Shown here: positions 13,136-13,719 of the stretch, piece after piece
How the letters are laid out: each line of letters starts with the position of its first letter
Position numbering within the stretch: position 1 is the first letter of the stretch
DNA from: OMOG01 sp041485845
Lineage (GTDB): Bacteria; Acidobacteriota; Terriglobia; Bryobacterales; Bryobacteraceae
NCBI GenBank assembly: GCA_041485845.1
Contig: JBGPKH010000184.1
Span: 1-13,719 of the forward strand
DNA: 13,719 nucleotides
Reading direction: 5' to 3'
Notes under the pieces: generated by a model
What the model was told of the DNA's origin: nothing
What the model saw: the letters and a program-made list of their open reading frames with translations, nothing else
Databases searched by the model: none
Program-made: the position numbers and the translations under genes

Positions 13136-13253
13136 GTGGGGCAGGCTGGCAGCCAGGCTGGCAGCCTGCGCGGCGGTTGTCTACCGCCGCTGTCCGGTGC
13201 AAACGCGGCAGTTGGCCGATTGACAATCGGCCGCAGATTAGCAACTGCCCCAC
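13136..13253. repeat. multi-hairpin element with 9-bp inverted ends
   Basis: The element is bounded by GTGGGGCAG (13136-13144) and its exact reverse complement CTGCCCCAC (13245-13253). Inside are two direct copies of a near-palindromic 12-mer (13143-13166), a perfect 8-bp hairpin with a 5-base loop (GCGGCGGT / ACCGCCGC, 13170-13190), a perfect 8-bp hairpin with a 3-base loop (GGCCGATT / AATCGGCC, 13214-13232), and a further GCAGTT / AACTGC pair (13208-13213 with 13243-13248) enclosing the second. The whole could fold as a multi-arm cruciform or RNA. No coding frame in it is credible. It lies between the hicB remnant and the kinase gene. It resembles a REP- or MITE-like intergenic unit; I believe similar GCTGGCAGCC-rich units occur in related genomes, but that is memory, not a search. 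Confidence 0.8.
13143..13166 (+). repeat. 12-bp direct duplication of a near-palindromic unit
   Basis: AGGCTGGCAGCC occurs twice back to back with no mismatch. Within each unit GGCTG and CAGCC are complementary around a central G, so each copy could form a tiny hairpin. The second copy looks like a slippage duplication inside the larger structured element. Confidence 0.95.
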
Positions 13254-13383
13254 AAGAGCGCCCCCTGCCTGGCGCAGACATACGCTCAGATTCAAGCCGT
13301 TTTGCTGATGAATCGCGTCGGCGTCCACTTTTGCGTCGCGCACCCGATCGCGACCGGTCCGCCGCGCAGGCCGGTAGGGTAAG

Positions 13384-13719
13384 ATGATTCGAAGCTCTAT
13401 GCCGCTGCCTCCAGGAACTCGCTTGGGCTCTTACGAAATTGTGGCCCCTCTCGGCGCGGGCGGCATGGGCGAAGTTTACGGCGCACGCGACACCATCCTC
13501 AAGCGCGACGTCGCGCTGAAGGTGCTGCCGGCGGCGGTTGCACAGGATCCGGAGCGCATGGCTCGCTTCCAGCGTGAGGCCGAATTGCTGGCGTCGCTCA
13601 ATCACCCCAACATCGCGATCCTCCACGGCCTCGTGGAATCCGATGGCCAGCGCGCCCTCGTGATGGAGTTGGTTCCCGGGGAAACGCTCGCCGCGGGCAT
13701 CAAGCGTAGCGCGATGTCC
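13384..13719 (+). CDS. PknB-type serine/threonine protein kinase, 3' end outside window
   Basis: The first 112 residues of a Hanks-type kinase, cut by the window end while still in frame. The N-lobe is clear: GSYEIVAPLGAGGMGEVY (residues 15-32) contains the glycine-rich loop, K46 in VALKVLP is the ATP-binding lysine, E65 in FQREAELLASLNHPNI is its salt-bridge partner, and ALVMELVPGETL (91-102) is the hinge. The catalytic HRD and DFG motifs lie beyond the window. Members in Acidobacteriota often carry WD40, TPR or sensor domains after the kinase, which cannot be judged here. Two in-frame starts exist: ATG at 13384, preceded by AGGG at 4 bases, and ATG at 13399, which gives the MPLPPGTRLG start common in relatives. 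A TAGGGT (13375-13380) could be a -10 box, in which case 13399 is the start. Confidence 0.92.
   Translation, partial: MIRSSMPLPPGTRLGSYEIVAPLGAGGMGEVYGARDTILKRDVALKVLPAAVAQDPERMARFQREAELLASLNHPNIAILHGLVESDGQRALVMELVPGETLAAGIKRSAMS

Noticed and set aside
13254..13383. Search for a HicA toxin partner or an attachment site upstream of the hicB remnant
   Set aside because: Neither strand shows a HicA-like reading, and no tRNA end or direct repeat marking an attachment site was seen.
12919..13626. 235-residue minus-strand frame across the structured element and the kinase start
   Set aside because: It crosses the multi-hairpin element and lies antisense to clear kinase motifs; the HicB similarity is in a different minus-strand frame.

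Overview
The window is high-GC bacterial DNA. It looks like accessory or lineage-specific chromosome from an Acidobacteriota member of the Solibacter/Bryobacter type. The grounds are gene content only: an FtsX/MacB-type orphan permease of the kind abundant in that phylum, a Tat-exported Gfo/Idh/MocA protein, an Asp-box (BNR/sortilin-like) propeller protein, a PknB-type Ser/Thr kinase with the usual acidobacterial N-terminus, and a scatter of small toxin-antitoxin loci. No rRNA, tRNA, CRISPR array, transposase or integrase was seen, so the taxonomic call is inference.

Left part, + strand (1-5875). The 3' two thirds of an ADOP-like ABC permease is followed by an overlapping vapBC toxin-antitoxin pair. 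The vapC stop codon overlaps the start of a 70-residue Lys/Pro/Ala repeat protein, and 11 bases later comes a 1128-residue Asp-box propeller protein with a CARDB-like C-terminal region. A candidate internal promoter near the end of vapC may drive the last two genes separately. Bases 5876-6338 lie between converging genes and hold no credible gene. They do hold one copy of a 20-nt motif that recurs in the window, and a G-quadruplex-capable tract.

Middle, - strand (12349 down to 6339). A compact run is read leftwards: single-domain response regulator, DcaP-like coiled-coil porin, periplasmic cupredoxin-like protein with an amicyanin-type copper site, and membrane sensor histidine kinase. Each gene overlaps the next by 4 to 29 bases, so the four are very probably co-transcribed and translationally coupled. 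A Tat-signal Gfo/Idh/MocA oxidoreductase follows on the same strand after 184 bases. The inferred job is an envelope-sensing two-component system physically linked to an outer-membrane channel and a copper/redox protein. Neither the ligand nor the output can be read from sequence.

Right part (12481-13719). A brnT-brnA toxin-antitoxin pair on the - strand has a BrnT that seems to lack its usual C-terminal strand and helix. Directly upstream is a 58-residue remnant of a HicB antitoxin with no start codon. Next comes an approximately 118-bp multi-hairpin element with 9-bp inverted ends, and then the 5' end of a + strand PknB-like kinase that runs out of the window.

The most unusual points are the structured element beside the decayed hicB, the overlapping regulator-porin-cupredoxin-kinase operon, and the repeated 20-nt intergenic motif placed downstream of two unrelated genes.
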